Shown: in pieces, positions 37,316 to 47,200 of the stretch
Position numbering within the stretch: position 1 is the stretch's first letter
How the letters are laid out: each line of letters begins with the position of its first letter
NCBI GenBank assembly: GCA_025359065.1
Contig: JANYHM010000080.1
Span: forward strand, 1-64,000
Source: Synechococcales cyanobacterium GL140_1_metabinner_5_sub
GTDB taxonomy: Bacteria > Cyanobacteriota > Cyanobacteriia > Cyanobacteriales > Chamaesiphonaceae
Direction: 5' to 3'
DNA length: 64,000 nucleotides
The notes under the pieces: model-generated
Seen by the model: the letters and a program-made list of their open reading frames with translations, nothing else
Told to the model about the DNA's origin: nothing
The model's database searches: none
Program-made: the position numbers and the translations under genes

Positions 37316-38281
37316 TTGGGAGCGAAACCATCGCTATCTGCTCAACTGCAAGCTCATCTAGAGCGTCAACAGCTATTGCCTCAGGGTTCCAAAGTGCTAG
37401 TGGCCGTTTCTGGTGGCCAAGACTCTCTTTGCCTGGGGCAACTTTTGCTAGATTTGCAAACCCGCTGGCAGTGGCAGCTAGCAATAGGTCACTGCGATCA
37501 TGGCTGGTCAGCAGATCAGGGTATTGCCGATCGAGTGCGCACTATGGCTCAAACCTGGCAGTTGCCCTTTTATTGTTGGAATGCCCAAAACTTACCCGAA
37601 ACCGAAGCAGCAGCCCGCCACTGGCGCTACCAAGCTCTAATTGCCATGGCACAGACCAGAGGCTACCAGTATGTGGTGACGGGGCATACCCAAAGTGACT
37701 TGGCTGAAACCTTGTTGTACAATCTGATTCGGGGAGCAGGCAGTGAGGGTTTAAGCAGCTTGCGTTCTTTTCGTCCTCTTGCTCCTGGTATTCAGTTAGT
37801 TCGCCCGATGCTCCATATTGATCGCCAGTCCACCGGCCTATTTTGCCAACAGCAGCAGTTGCCCGTGTGGCTAGATACCTATAATGACCAGCCGCGCTAC
37901 GCCCGCAATCGGGTGCGCCAAAATATTGCCGAACTTACAGCGCAGTTTCATCCCCGAATTACTTTACACTTTGCCCAAACTGCCCAAATTTTGGCTGCTG
38001 AATCAGATTACTTACAAGAATTGGCCGCAGCCCAATATCGATCGGCCTTAATTGCCCCCGGTCAGCTCGATCGTCAGGCTATCAATGTTTTGCCCTTGGC
38101 ACTGCAACGCCGGGTAATTAAGCTATTTTTGCAAAACTATGACCCAAGCTTTGGGTTGATCGAAGAAATTGTCGGACTACTTAAATCTCCTCACCATAGT
38201 CGCAGTAGCTCTTTGCGGGGCGGTAGCACTGTAGCCGTAGTCCATGACCAGCTCCACATCCAAACGCAGAAAAGGGTGTAG
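37316..38281 (+). CDS. tilS: tRNA(Ile)-lysidine synthase
   Basis: Adds lysine to C34 of the AUA-reading tRNA-Ile. The PP-loop is VSGGQDS (residues 31-37 from the chosen start), followed by GHCDHGWSADQG and VTGHTQSDLAETLLYNLIRG, the standard N-terminal synthase core; the shorter C-terminal region is typical of cyanobacteria. No ATG lies near the N terminus; I chose TTG 37316 with GGGGGT 5 bases upstream. A TTG at 37253, inside the KGK gene, is a less likely alternative. The stop codon lies within the hairpin at 38274. Confidence 0.93.
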   Translation: MGAKPSLSAQLQAHLERQQLLPQGSKVLVAVSGGQDSLCLGQLLLDLQTRWQWQLAIGHCDHGWSADQGIADRVRTMAQTWQLPFYCWNAQNLPETEAAARHWRYQALIAMAQTRGYQYVVTGHTQSDLAETLLYNLIRGAGSEGLSSLRSFRPLAPGIQLVRPMLHIDRQSTGLFCQQQQLPVWLDTYNDQPRYARNRVRQNIAELTAQFHPRITLHFAQTAQILAAESDYLQELAAAQYRSALIAPGQLDRQAINVLPLALQRRVIKLFLQNYDPSFGLIEEIVGLLKSPHHSRSSSLRGGSTVAVVHDQLHIQTQKRV

Positions 38282-38296
38282 CAACAGGCTACACCC
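38274..38296. terminator. hairpin between convergent tilS and hmpF
   Basis: GGGTGTAGC (38274-38282) and GCTACACCC (38288-38296) pair perfectly, loop AACAG. The tilS stop TAG lies inside the stem. The AAAA on its left gives a short T run when read on the minus strand, so it serves hmpF better than tilS. Confidence 0.6.
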
Positions 38297-38323
38297 TTCA
38301 AGCAAATAGGTAATCTTCAGATA

Positions 38324-40006
38324 TTAATTAGAAACAGCAGATCGCCGACTGTAGCTAAAGTCATTTAGCATCGCTTCTAAGCGTTCGATCGCCCCACTGC
38401 CACCCATTTGAGCAGTTACACCACCCAAATTGCCCTTAAGGGTGTCAATCTGGTTTTGGAGCGGCTGAATCAACTCTTCGTAAAGAGCAATTTTGGTGCG
38501 CACTTCGGTAGTGTTTTCTCGGAGCGACTGCAAGCTTTGCTCCATTTTTTGCAACTCTTCCGATCGAACCAGATATTCATTTACCTGTTTCTCGACGTTA
38601 GCTTTGGTGCTGTTGATAGTAGCTTCTAACTGCTGAATTTCAGACTTGGTATGCTCTAGCTCTTCTTGCTGTTGACGACGCTGCTCGGCCAAGATGCTCA
38701 AAATGGCGTGCCACTCCATGTCACCGCTGCTGTTACCCTGACGGTGGTTGAGCACCCCAATGTAAACTTCTAAGGCGGACTGGCGATCGGCCAAGGTTTC
38801 CCGCTGACCTTGAAGGGTTTGCTCCAACATTTGATAAGCATCTTGTTCATCAGCTAACTCATTTTCGAGATTGAGTTTGTCGAAAGCAGTTGCTTCGGCC
38901 ATCTCCTGCTCCATTTTGGCAATATCGGCCTGCCGTTCTTGGAGTTCTTCTTCTTGCAGATGAACCATGTTAGTGGATTGGTCTACTTCTTTTTGCAGAG
39001 TAGCCACCATTTCTTGCAGCTCTTCTAGCGGCAGGTTTTCTACTTGCTGAATATCTACTCGATCGCTGACGGTCACATCCACACCACCTCGGGACATCAT
39101 CAAAATCTTTTGATAACTTTCCTCTTCGGTTTGCACCCGATTAGTAAGCTGCTGGGAATATTCTTGGCGAATGCTCAAGGCATTTTGCTGCACTTCCCAC
39201 TCGGTTTGCGCCTGCTCTAAAGAGGCTTGCAGTTGTTGCAGCTCTTGCTTGCGATCGGTAATGAGCTGCTGTTGCCGAGCCATTTCGGCTTCATCAGTTT
39301 GAGATTGCTTTTGTTGCTGTTGCAGTTTGTCCAAGTGCTGTTGCAGCAAATCTTGCTGTAACTCTACCGCTTGCAGGGTTTCTTGCACATTGCCGGGGGT
39401 AGACTGCTGCAACTGCGAAATCAATGAGCGCATTTCAGAAATTTGCTGCACCGACAGACCTTCGCCGCCTTGGCTCTGGTGCTGCTCCACTAATTCTTGC
39501 TCAACCCGCAGCTTTGCCCAAGCCGATTCCAGTTCTTCTCGCTGTTCGCGGCTAGAACGTAGGCTTTCTTCGAGATGCTGTGACTCTAAAGTCAGGCGAT
39601 CTAACTCACTCCGGGTAGATTCCAGCTCTTCTTCACGGCTGTAGATTTCTTCTTGACGCAACTGCAACTGCTGACTTTGCAAACTCAGAGACTGTCGCCA
39701 GCTCTCAATTTCATCAGCTTCTTTTTTGTATTTTTCAATTTGGCGGGAGAGATTTTGCAAAATCCCTACCAAATGGCGGCCAGCTTCACGCAGTTGGCCT
39801 TGCAATTGGCGATTGGCATTCATTTCTACCAACACCAGCACACCGCTGCCGTAATTGTTGGCCTCGTCAGGAGCCGAAATTAGCTCTTCACCTTGAATGG
39901 CACTCCAGTTTTGCTCGGTGCGCTGGCAAGCCAGTAACCGTAATTCTGCTTTGCCAGAGCCAATAAAGCCGCCTTTTTGTTTCTGAATTTCTGCTAGGTA
40001 TAGCAT
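38324..40006 (-). CDS. hmpF: pilus motility taxis protein HmpF, 560 aa
   Basis: The conserved N-terminal ~100 residues (MLYLAEIQKQKGGFIGSGKA, LLACQRTEQNWSAI, YGSGVLVLVEMNANRQLQG) are the HmpF domain; from about residue 110 to 540 the chain is nearly continuous coiled coil rich in Gln, Glu and Leu. HmpF is needed for type IV pilus-driven gliding and localises to cell poles/junctions in filamentous cyanobacteria. It is divergent from the hmpB-E chemosensory genes across a 660-base gap, the expected partnership. Confidence 0.92.
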   Translation of the reverse strand: MLYLAEIQKQKGGFIGSGKAELRLLACQRTEQNWSAIQGEELISAPDEANNYGSGVLVLVEMNANRQLQGQLREAGRHLVGILQNLSRQIEKYKKEADEIESWRQSLSLQSQQLQLRQEEIYSREEELESTRSELDRLTLESQHLEESLRSSREQREELESAWAKLRVEQELVEQHQSQGGEGLSVQQISEMRSLISQLQQSTPGNVQETLQAVELQQDLLQQHLDKLQQQQKQSQTDEAEMARQQQLITDRKQELQQLQASLEQAQTEWEVQQNALSIRQEYSQQLTNRVQTEEESYQKILMMSRGGVDVTVSDRVDIQQVENLPLEELQEMVATLQKEVDQSTNMVHLQEEELQERQADIAKMEQEMAEATAFDKLNLENELADEQDAYQMLEQTLQGQRETLADRQSALEVYIGVLNHRQGNSSGDMEWHAILSILAEQRRQQQEELEHTKSEIQQLEATINSTKANVEKQVNEYLVRSEELQKMEQSLQSLRENTTEVRTKIALYEELIQPLQNQIDTLKGNLGGVTAQMGGSGAIERLEAMLNDFSYSRRSAVSN

Positions 40007-40668
40007 TTTTACATACCCTGTCGTTATTGAGATTACCTAAATTTGCCGTTAGCAGCTTGATTTTATTCTACGTATATAGATATTAAAAGCGAAGTGCTAT
40101 TGGAATGAAGCTTGGTCGTTGTAGCAGTCACAGTTGCGAAGTTAGATCTACTGAAATTATGGCAAGCCATTAGGTCTGCGTATTCACGGCTGCCAATTTC
40201 AAATTGTCAACGTGTAATCATACAGTTACTAGCCCGTCATTATTGTTGAGAATACACTAAAGATAGTGTTGCAACGAAGCTGATAACCTCAGTACGCCCC
40301 ATCAGGGGTGAGCCTTGAATTAAAGTTTCGCGCTATGTCCTCAACTATATCTACCAAGTTTTCATGCTGCCATCAGCACAAAATCCCAACATATTTAGAC
40401 CTTTAGAAAAGCTTTAACCATTTTAATCAAAGCAATATGGTAAATCTGGTGCTCAGGTTGGGCAAAATGAGATTGCAGGACGGAGGTAGTGGATGATGGA
40501 TTAGACCAGGATAAGCTCCTTAGCTTTCCTTAACAGGCAGGGCGTTGATCGCTCGAACATTATCCCTATAATTGTTACCAACATACAGATGTCACCGCCG
40601 AGATTTCATTATCGTAAGCAGCATCTTTTGCCGCTAGCGTCCATCTACCTTCAATGTCAGAGATATAT
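40007..40668. other. divergent intergenic region, hmpF/hmpB
   Basis: 662 bases without an ORF that has both a ribosome-binding site and coding character. It is AT-rich and should hold the promoters for hmpF (leftward) and hmpB-E (rightward). I could not identify reliable promoter hexamers. It has no strong inverted repeat and no tRNA. It is much longer than other gaps in the window, so it may carry long leaders or several start sites. Confidence 0.5.
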
Positions 40669-41034
40669 ATGAGAACAGTACTAATCGCCGAAGACAGCAG
40701 CAGCCAACGGGAGATGATGAAAGATCTTCTTCAGTCCAGCGGAATGACAGTCAATATTGCTACCGATGGTGAGCAGGCAGTAGACATGGCGCTACTGATC
40801 TTGCCCGATATCGTCATTTTAGATGTGGTAATGCCCAAAATGAATGGCTACGAAGTATGTCGCAAGCTGAAATCTGACCCCAAAACTCAGAACGTGCCAG
40901 TAATCCTGTGCAGTTCTAAAAGTGAGGACTTCGATCGGCATTGGGGAATGAAACAAGGGGCTGATGCCTATGTTTGTAAACCTTTTGATCCTTACGAATT
41001 AGTCTCTACCATCAAACAACTTCTCAACGGTTAG
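40669..41034 (+). CDS. hmpB: CheY-like receiver HmpB
   Basis: A single receiver domain, MRTVLIAEDSSSQREMMKD, with phospho-Asp in IVILDVVMPKMNGYEVC and the conserved Lys in YVCKPFDPYEL. I favour ATG 40669, which gives the usual N terminus of this class; ATG 40654 would add MSEIY. By homology to the hmp/pil loci it is the CheY-like (PilH-type) regulator of type IV pilus taxis. It is 8 bases from the next gene, in operon. Confidence 0.88.
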   Translation: MRTVLIAEDSSSQREMMKDLLQSSGMTVNIATDGEQAVDMALLILPDIVILDVVMPKMNGYEVCRKLKSDPKTQNVPVILCSSKSEDFDRHWGMKQGADAYVCKPFDPYELVSTIKQLLNG

Positions 41035-41042
41035 TAGCAACC

Positions 41043-41582
41043 ATGGCTGTAAATTTAGATTTTTTGGCTGATGTCGACGAATCAGACACTGAAATTGGCA
41101 CCGAAACTGTTGTTCATGAGCTAGAAGAACGAGAGGGCGAACTTTGTTTGACCTTTTTCGTGCCCTCGGGGCGAAAGTTCGCCCTGCCAGCTTTTGGAGT
41201 GCGAGAAGTAATTTCTACTTTGGCCGATCGCATTACCCCGATCCCTAATGCTTCTCCTTGTCTCTTGGGCACCTTTAACTGGCGAGGCCAGGTAATCTGG
41301 ATTGCCGATTTAGGGCAGTTTCTGGGGGATAGCCTGTTGGTGAACGTCGATCGGGGGGAAGTTTCGTTGTTGGTGGTAGAAGAACAAGAAACAGTAATGG
41401 GTTTTGCCATCAGTAATGTCGCCGATACTGAGTGGTTGAAAATCAACCAGATGGCCATCACTCAATCTATTCCAGAAGGTACTTCAGCTTTTGTGAAAGG
41501 TGAGTACAGCCTGGGTGAAGGGAAATTTCTCCACTTGTTAGATCAAGTTTCGATCTTATCGTCTACCAGATGGGCAAACTAA
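41043..41582 (+). CDS. hmpC: CheW-like adaptor HmpC
   Basis: A CheW domain covering about residues 30-175: CLTFFVPSGRKFALPAFGVREV, ITPIPNASPCLLGTFNWRGQ and IWIADLGQFLG are the typical docking-surface strands. It couples the receptor HmpD to the kinase HmpE. It has an acidic N-terminal extension of about 30 residues. Same operon as hmpB; followed by a 154-base gap before hmpD that may contain an internal promoter. Confidence 0.9.
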   Translation: MAVNLDFLADVDESDTEIGTETVVHELEEREGELCLTFFVPSGRKFALPAFGVREVISTLADRITPIPNASPCLLGTFNWRGQVIWIADLGQFLGDSLLVNVDRGEVSLLVVEEQETVMGFAISNVADTEWLKINQMAITQSIPEGTSAFVKGEYSLGEGKFLHLLDQVSILSSTRWAN

Positions 41583-41736
41583 AAACATGAGCAATTTTAA
41601 GAATTAGTTCACATTCCGCCTTTGTTGGGTGGAGTCAAAAGCACCTCACATAGCCGCACTTATGCAGCTATTGGTCAGGCTTCTCGGTATATCTTTTGTA
41701 AATTTGCACTCTAGGTACAGTTAATCAGGTTACATC

Positions 41737-44247
41737 ATGGTTTCTACTCCCAATTACGATCGAGAATATCAGCAGGCCGAAGCCGCATACTCCCAAGGTG
41801 ATTACAAAAAAGCCGCTGGGATTATCGACAAGCTGTTACCTGCTTATGCCGAAGACTCCAACACCCGACTATTGCGCGGCCACATTTATTGCTACGGATT
41901 GCAGCAATACGAAGTGGGTCGTCAAGAATATGAGGCAGTCCTAAAAATTGCCCGCGACCCCCAGTCGCTCCAATATGCTCGGGATGGCATCGACTACGCC
42001 CACAGCAATGGGGGTGACTCTGGTGGTCATCAGCCCGAAAAATTACCCCAAGACCAAAGCGAGCTAGAAATGCTTACTTGGCAACAGCCTGAGATGTTGA
42101 CTATGGATGATGAGTTTGACATGGCCGCAGCTAAGTTGGGCATTGAAAGTGGTGATGCGTTTGAGCAAAGATCTACCGATTTTGGTAGCAGTCTTGGCCA
42201 GAAAAAACCGGCTGCAACAACGAACTTTCATGCTAATGAGCAAGAAACTCTGACCGATGCCTTTGCCTTCGATTACCCCAGTGGTGAACCAGCAACTGAA
42301 GCCTTTATCAGTAACCCTTTTGAAGATATTCCAGTAGAACCTACTATTTCTGAAGACAGTAAACCGTCTCTAGATCAAGTTCCCGATCTCAGTGCCGATG
42401 AATCTTCGATTTTCAACAACGAAAATGATACTTTAATGACTGGTAATGGTCAGCCAGTTCCTTCAGATGTTTGGAATGCTGAAGATGATGACGATGCTCC
42501 CGAAAACACTTCCGATTTTATCTCGGGCTTTTTGGAATATGAAGCACCCAAAGGTAATAATAAGCCTCTAAATTCGTCGCTGTTAGAATCTTTGCAAGAA
42601 GGTATTAAGCCCGAAAAATCTGGATTTATGGCAGCCAAAGGCACCCCCGAACTTTCTGGTTCTCTCAGCCCTGAAGAATTACGGCTGGCCGTGCCAATTT
42701 CGGGCAATATTAGTCCGCCTACTAACTTCGACCTCACTTCTACCTTTATCAACTCTAGCCCTGGGCTAGCAGCTAAGGGTGTCGATAATTTAGTAGTCGG
42801 TGGCCGGGAAGAAGTCAGTGCCGACAGTAATAGCCCCCTAGCTGAATTCCGTCAGCCATCTCTGGCCAAAAGCCCTTGGGTATTGGGGGCGATTGGTGGT
42901 AGTGTAGCTGCTGGTGCGGTGTTAGTAGTGGCGATCGGCACCATGATTGCCGGACCAAAAGACCTGAAGCCTTCTCCACTGATGGCTGGATCATTGGCTT
43001 TAGCTGCTGGACTGAGTGCCTGTGGTGCCACAGCCGTCATGGGTCGCAAGTATAATCGAGCAGTAGAAGAAACTATTGTCGATTTGCAATCTACTTTCGA
43101 CCAAGTATCCCAAAACAACCTAAAAGCGCGCGCCACTGTTTCTAGTGGTGGTGAGCTGGGCAGATTATCGGCTTCTTTTAACAACATGCTGCAAAGCGTG
43201 GTGGCCAGCAACAGCGAAGCCCAACGCAAAGCGCGGGAAATGGAGCAGGCCAAAGATGAACTGCAACGCCAAGTAATTCGTTTGCTAGATGACGTAGAGG
43301 GCGCAGCACGGGGTGACTTAACCGTAAAAGCCGAAGTAACTGCCGACGTACTGGGTGCAGTTGCCGACTCGTTTAACTTAACCATCGACAGTTTGCGCCA
43401 GATTGTACAGCAAGTACAAACCGCAGCAGTACAGGTAAACAACAGCTCTACCGAAAGTGAAGCATTCGCTCGTCGCTTGTCTTCAGATGCACTGCGCCAA
43501 GCCGAAGAGCTAGCGGTCACAGTGAACTCGGTACAAATGATGACCGCTTCCATTAAACGAGTAGCCGAAAGCGCTCGGGAATCGGAAGAAGTAGCCCGCA
43601 CTGCTTCTGCCACTGCCCTTAAAGGCGGTGAAGCGGTAGAAAGAACGGTAGCCGGTATTTTAGAAATCCGCGAAACAGTAGCCGAAAGTACCCGCAAGGT
43701 AAAACGCTTGGCCGAATCTTCTCAACAGATCTCCCAAATCGTATCGGTAATTTCGCAAATTGCTTCTCGTACCAACCTCTTGGCACTGAACGCCAGTATT
43801 GAGGCAGCCAGAGCAGGTGAAGCCGGTAAAGGCTTCGCCATCGTAGCAGACGAAGTAAGACAGTTGGCAGATAGAAGCGCCAAGGCTCTGAAAGAAATCG
43901 AGCACATCGTACTGCAAATTCAGAGCGAAACCGGCTCGGTAATGGCAGCGATGGAGCAAGGTACTCAACAGGTAATTCAGGGTACGAAGTTGGCCGAACA
44001 GGCCAAAACTTCTTTGGATGACATCATTCAAGTATCCAACCGCATCGATTCGCTGGTGCGATCGATTACCGCCGATACCATCGAGCAAAAAGAGACTTCC
44101 AAGTCGGTTACAGAAGTAATGCAATCGGTCGAAATCCAGGCACAATCAACGTCTCAAGAAGCTCAAAAGGTTTCGTCTTCGTTGGAAAACCTGGTAATTG
44201 TAGCCCGCAACTTGCTCACTTATGTTGAACGATTCAAGGTAGATTAA
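41737..44247 (+). CDS. hmpD: methyl-accepting chemotaxis receptor HmpD (PilJ-like), 836 aa
   Basis: The N terminus (about 1-85) is TPR-like ([37 protein letters not shown]), followed by a long acidic disordered region (about 90-375), two closely spaced membrane helices (around 378-403 and 412-432) with almost no outside loop, then HAMP-like repeats and the signalling hairpin with tip [21 protein letters not shown] (around residue 690). With no periplasmic sensor, input must come from the cytoplasm or membrane, possibly via the TPR region or HmpF. Matches PilJ/HmpD of cyanobacteria. Confidence 0.92.
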   Translation: MVSTPNYDREYQQAEAAYSQGDYKKAAGIIDKLLPAYAEDSNTRLLRGHIYCYGLQQYEVGRQEYEAVLKIARDPQSLQYARDGIDYAHSNGGDSGGHQPEKLPQDQSELEMLTWQQPEMLTMDDEFDMAAAKLGIESGDAFEQRSTDFGSSLGQKKPAATTNFHANEQETLTDAFAFDYPSGEPATEAFISNPFEDIPVEPTISEDSKPSLDQVPDLSADESSIFNNENDTLMTGNGQPVPSDVWNAEDDDDAPENTSDFISGFLEYEAPKGNNKPLNSSLLESLQEGIKPEKSGFMAAKGTPELSGSLSPEELRLAVPISGNISPPTNFDLTSTFINSSPGLAAKGVDNLVVGGREEVSADSNSPLAEFRQPSLAKSPWVLGAIGGSVAAGAVLVVAIGTMIAGPKDLKPSPLMAGSLALAAGLSACGATAVMGRKYNRAVEETIVDLQSTFDQVSQNNLKARATVSSGGELGRLSASFNNMLQSVVASNSEAQRKAREMEQAKDELQRQVIRLLDDVEGAARGDLTVKAEVTADVLGAVADSFNLTIDSLRQIVQQVQTAAVQVNNSSTESEAFARRLSSDALRQAEELAVTVNSVQMMTASIKRVAESARESEEVARTASATALKGGEAVERTVAGILEIRETVAESTRKVKRLAESSQQISQIVSVISQIASRTNLLALNASIEAARAGEAGKGFAIVADEVRQLADRSAKALKEIEHIVLQIQSETGSVMAAMEQGTQQVIQGTKLAEQAKTSLDDIIQVSNRIDSLVRSITADTIEQKETSKSVTEVMQSVEIQAQSTSQEAQKVSSSLENLVIVARNLLTYVERFKVD

Positions 44248-44285
44248 CTGCCTGCTGTTACCCAATTTTAATTTCCGGCAAAATC

Positions 44286-47200
44286 ATGGCAGAAACTGAC
44301 AGAATACTTGGATACTTTCTCGATGAGGCACAAGAACACTTGCGCACCATCGAGGAAGGACTGATTCTCCCGATGAGTCTGGCTGAACCTGCCAAAATCA
44401 AAGAGGTATTTCGGGCAGCCCACTCTATTAAGGGTGGAGCAGCAATGCTGGGTCTAGAGGTGGTGCTCCAGCTTGGCAATCATTTTGAGCAGGCTTTTAA
44501 GGCCATCAAGGATCGATCGATTCCGGTCGATGACAAACTGCAAGATTTACTTCTGGAAGGGTTAGAAATTTTGCGGTTGAGCATTCAAATGGTGCAGCAC
44601 GGTCAAACTGTTCCTACCGATCTATTAAAAGAAGCGGTATTTGCCAAGATCGCTAAACGCATTCAGAAATCAGGCGGTGAAATTACTACTGATGATTCCG
44701 ATTTACCTTTTACCGACCCAGCAATCGAGCAAGTATTTGGTAACTATGTTAATCAAAAACTTCAGCAGTTTGTAGATATTTGCAAAAAGACTCAGCCAGA
44801 AGTTGTTACCAAACAGGAGTTACAGCCGATCTGCCAAAAAATTGGCAGTCTGGGCGAGAGCTTTGAATATTTAGCTTGGACTAACTTGTTAATTAGCTGT
44901 CGCTTGGCAGTGAATAATCCTTTAAACAGCGTAGTGCAGTTGCGGGAAGTAATTCCCAATGCTATTCATCAAGCCCAAATGTTGGTGATGGCTGGCAAGC
45001 ACCATGCTATTACTTCTACGCCCGAGCTAGAAATTTTACTCGCTCCCAATGCAATCACTAACACTCGCACCCAAACAGGCTTGAGCGCTTACGACACCCT
45101 CGATTCTATTACTGGTGTTTGGGATGATGTAGTGATCAATGAAGATGAATCTTCGGACTTTACCCCAGAGAAGCCACAGCCCACTAGTGCCGACTTCTTA
45201 TTTGAACCCCAAATGGTTTCTACCGAAACTATTGGTGATGATAGTTTTGGTGATTCGGAGTTAGATGAGTTCATGCAGCTCTTTGATGAAGAGCTATCGT
45301 TTGATGGTACTTGGGTGCAGAACGAAGATATCCTCACCCACGAAGATCCGCAAACTGAATATGCTGAGCCAAATATTTCCAAAAATCTCTGGGATGAAGA
45401 CATTGCCACTCGTCCAATTAGCAACTCCTTAATGCCGATGGAATCAACTTTTAGCGAAACAGAAACTATTGGTCGGCTACCCCAATTCGATTTTGAGCAG
45501 GTATCCGACTCAGACCTTTTCATAGAAGATGTTACGGATACCGCTGTTAAACCATCCCCAGTTCGGCCAACTGCGGCGATCGATTGGAGTGGTCTGTTAG
45601 CCGATATCCCCGACCAGATAATTGTAGAGTACAAAGAACCCAGTCAACCGCTACCCGATTTACCACCTGCTATGGAAAAAGTCCCAATCGAATTAACCAA
45701 TGATTTATTGGACGATTTGCCAGCTAACCTCCCGGCTCAAATCAATTTAAGCCCTACTAATCATGACGACAATTTTAGTGATTCATTTACCGACGACCCC
45801 TTCTTGAGTGATTTCTCAGATTTACCATTTGGTCTAGATTTAGAAGATCCTTTTGAAGTCGCAGCTTCCCCCGATATCCCGCCGCCATTTGAACACTCAG
45901 TTGCACAGAGAGAAACAATAGCTTCAGACTTTAATGACCCATTCTTAATCGATGAATTATTAGATGATGAGCCAGTTATTGAATCTGGAGATGAACTAGA
46001 TGACCTAATCAATGAACTCAGTGAGCCGTTTGAAGTCAAGGCATCTGTCTTCTCACCCCCAGACCATCCGCAGCTTAAGCCGATCGACGCTGACTATCTC
46101 AAAGAACTGGCAATGTTCGACGATTTGTTAGCAGACACCAAGACTACTGATGTAGACTTAGCTGATCTAGAGCAAATGATTGCCAATGGCAATCTGGAAG
46201 AAGAACTAGACCTGGAGAATATTGAGGATTTTTCGCCAGCCTCAGTCAACTCTAAAGTTAATTCTAAACTCCTAATTAATTTTGATGATTTTTTGACTGA
46301 GGCTAAAACCACCGTGAATAACGCTACTAATTTCAACAATTTTCCCGATTCCCCACCGACCGGTACAGAGCATAGCACTGTTATGACAGTGCCAGTCGTA
46401 ATTACGGCAGAAGCAGCAGCTACTTCTATAGCAGAGCGAGCAGCTACTTTTGCAACAGAGCGAGCAGCTACTGAAGACGAGTTGGGTTTAGAAGATTTAG
46501 ATTTATTGGATCTACAATCTATCGAGAATCTTGCTGATCTCAACTACGAATTAGATGATGTTTTGGCTGGCTTAAATATGCTAGATATTTCTGATGCCGA
46601 GTTACCATCAAGGAATTTGGCAGATTTATTAGATCAAGATTTTGAATTTGGTGATTTGGACTCTGAAAGCTTAAATTTCGGGAATCAAGAGGCATCTGAA
46701 GATATCGATCTAGAAGATGATTTAGAAAACCCCGATCAATCTACCGAATTAACTAGCTCCATCTCAGAGCTATTTATGGATGATTTTGATAGTAGTTATT
46801 ATCCCACAACAGAAAATAATTTATTTACAGCACCGTTATACGGTCAAAACAATTCAGATAACTTAACCTCGTTGAGTTTATCATATATGGATTTGGAATC
46901 TGAATTAGAATCAGTAACTCATCAGCCAGCAGATTCAGATCTTCTGGATTTACTCAATGGTGCAGAGCAGCCCAGCCTTCCTATAGTCAGAAATGAAGCT
47001 ACTGAGGCAATGAACTTTGACTCATTTGATTTGGATTTTAATAATCAGACCGTTGACAAAAACAAATTCGGTAGAAATGCAGATGAGTTAGCGTCGTTAG
47101 ACTTGGTTGGTGTTGATTTTGATTCTATCAGTGCAGATCAAAGCCCAGCAGCTAATCCAGAAGAACTCGATGATGACTTGAATGGTTTGGATATTAACTC

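Noticed and set aside
42852-43697. 281-codon open frame antisense to hmpD
   Set aside because: A composition effect of the Ala/Ser/Glu-rich receptor; the product is Ser/Thr/Ala-rich without motifs, and the sense frame is a clear chemoreceptor.
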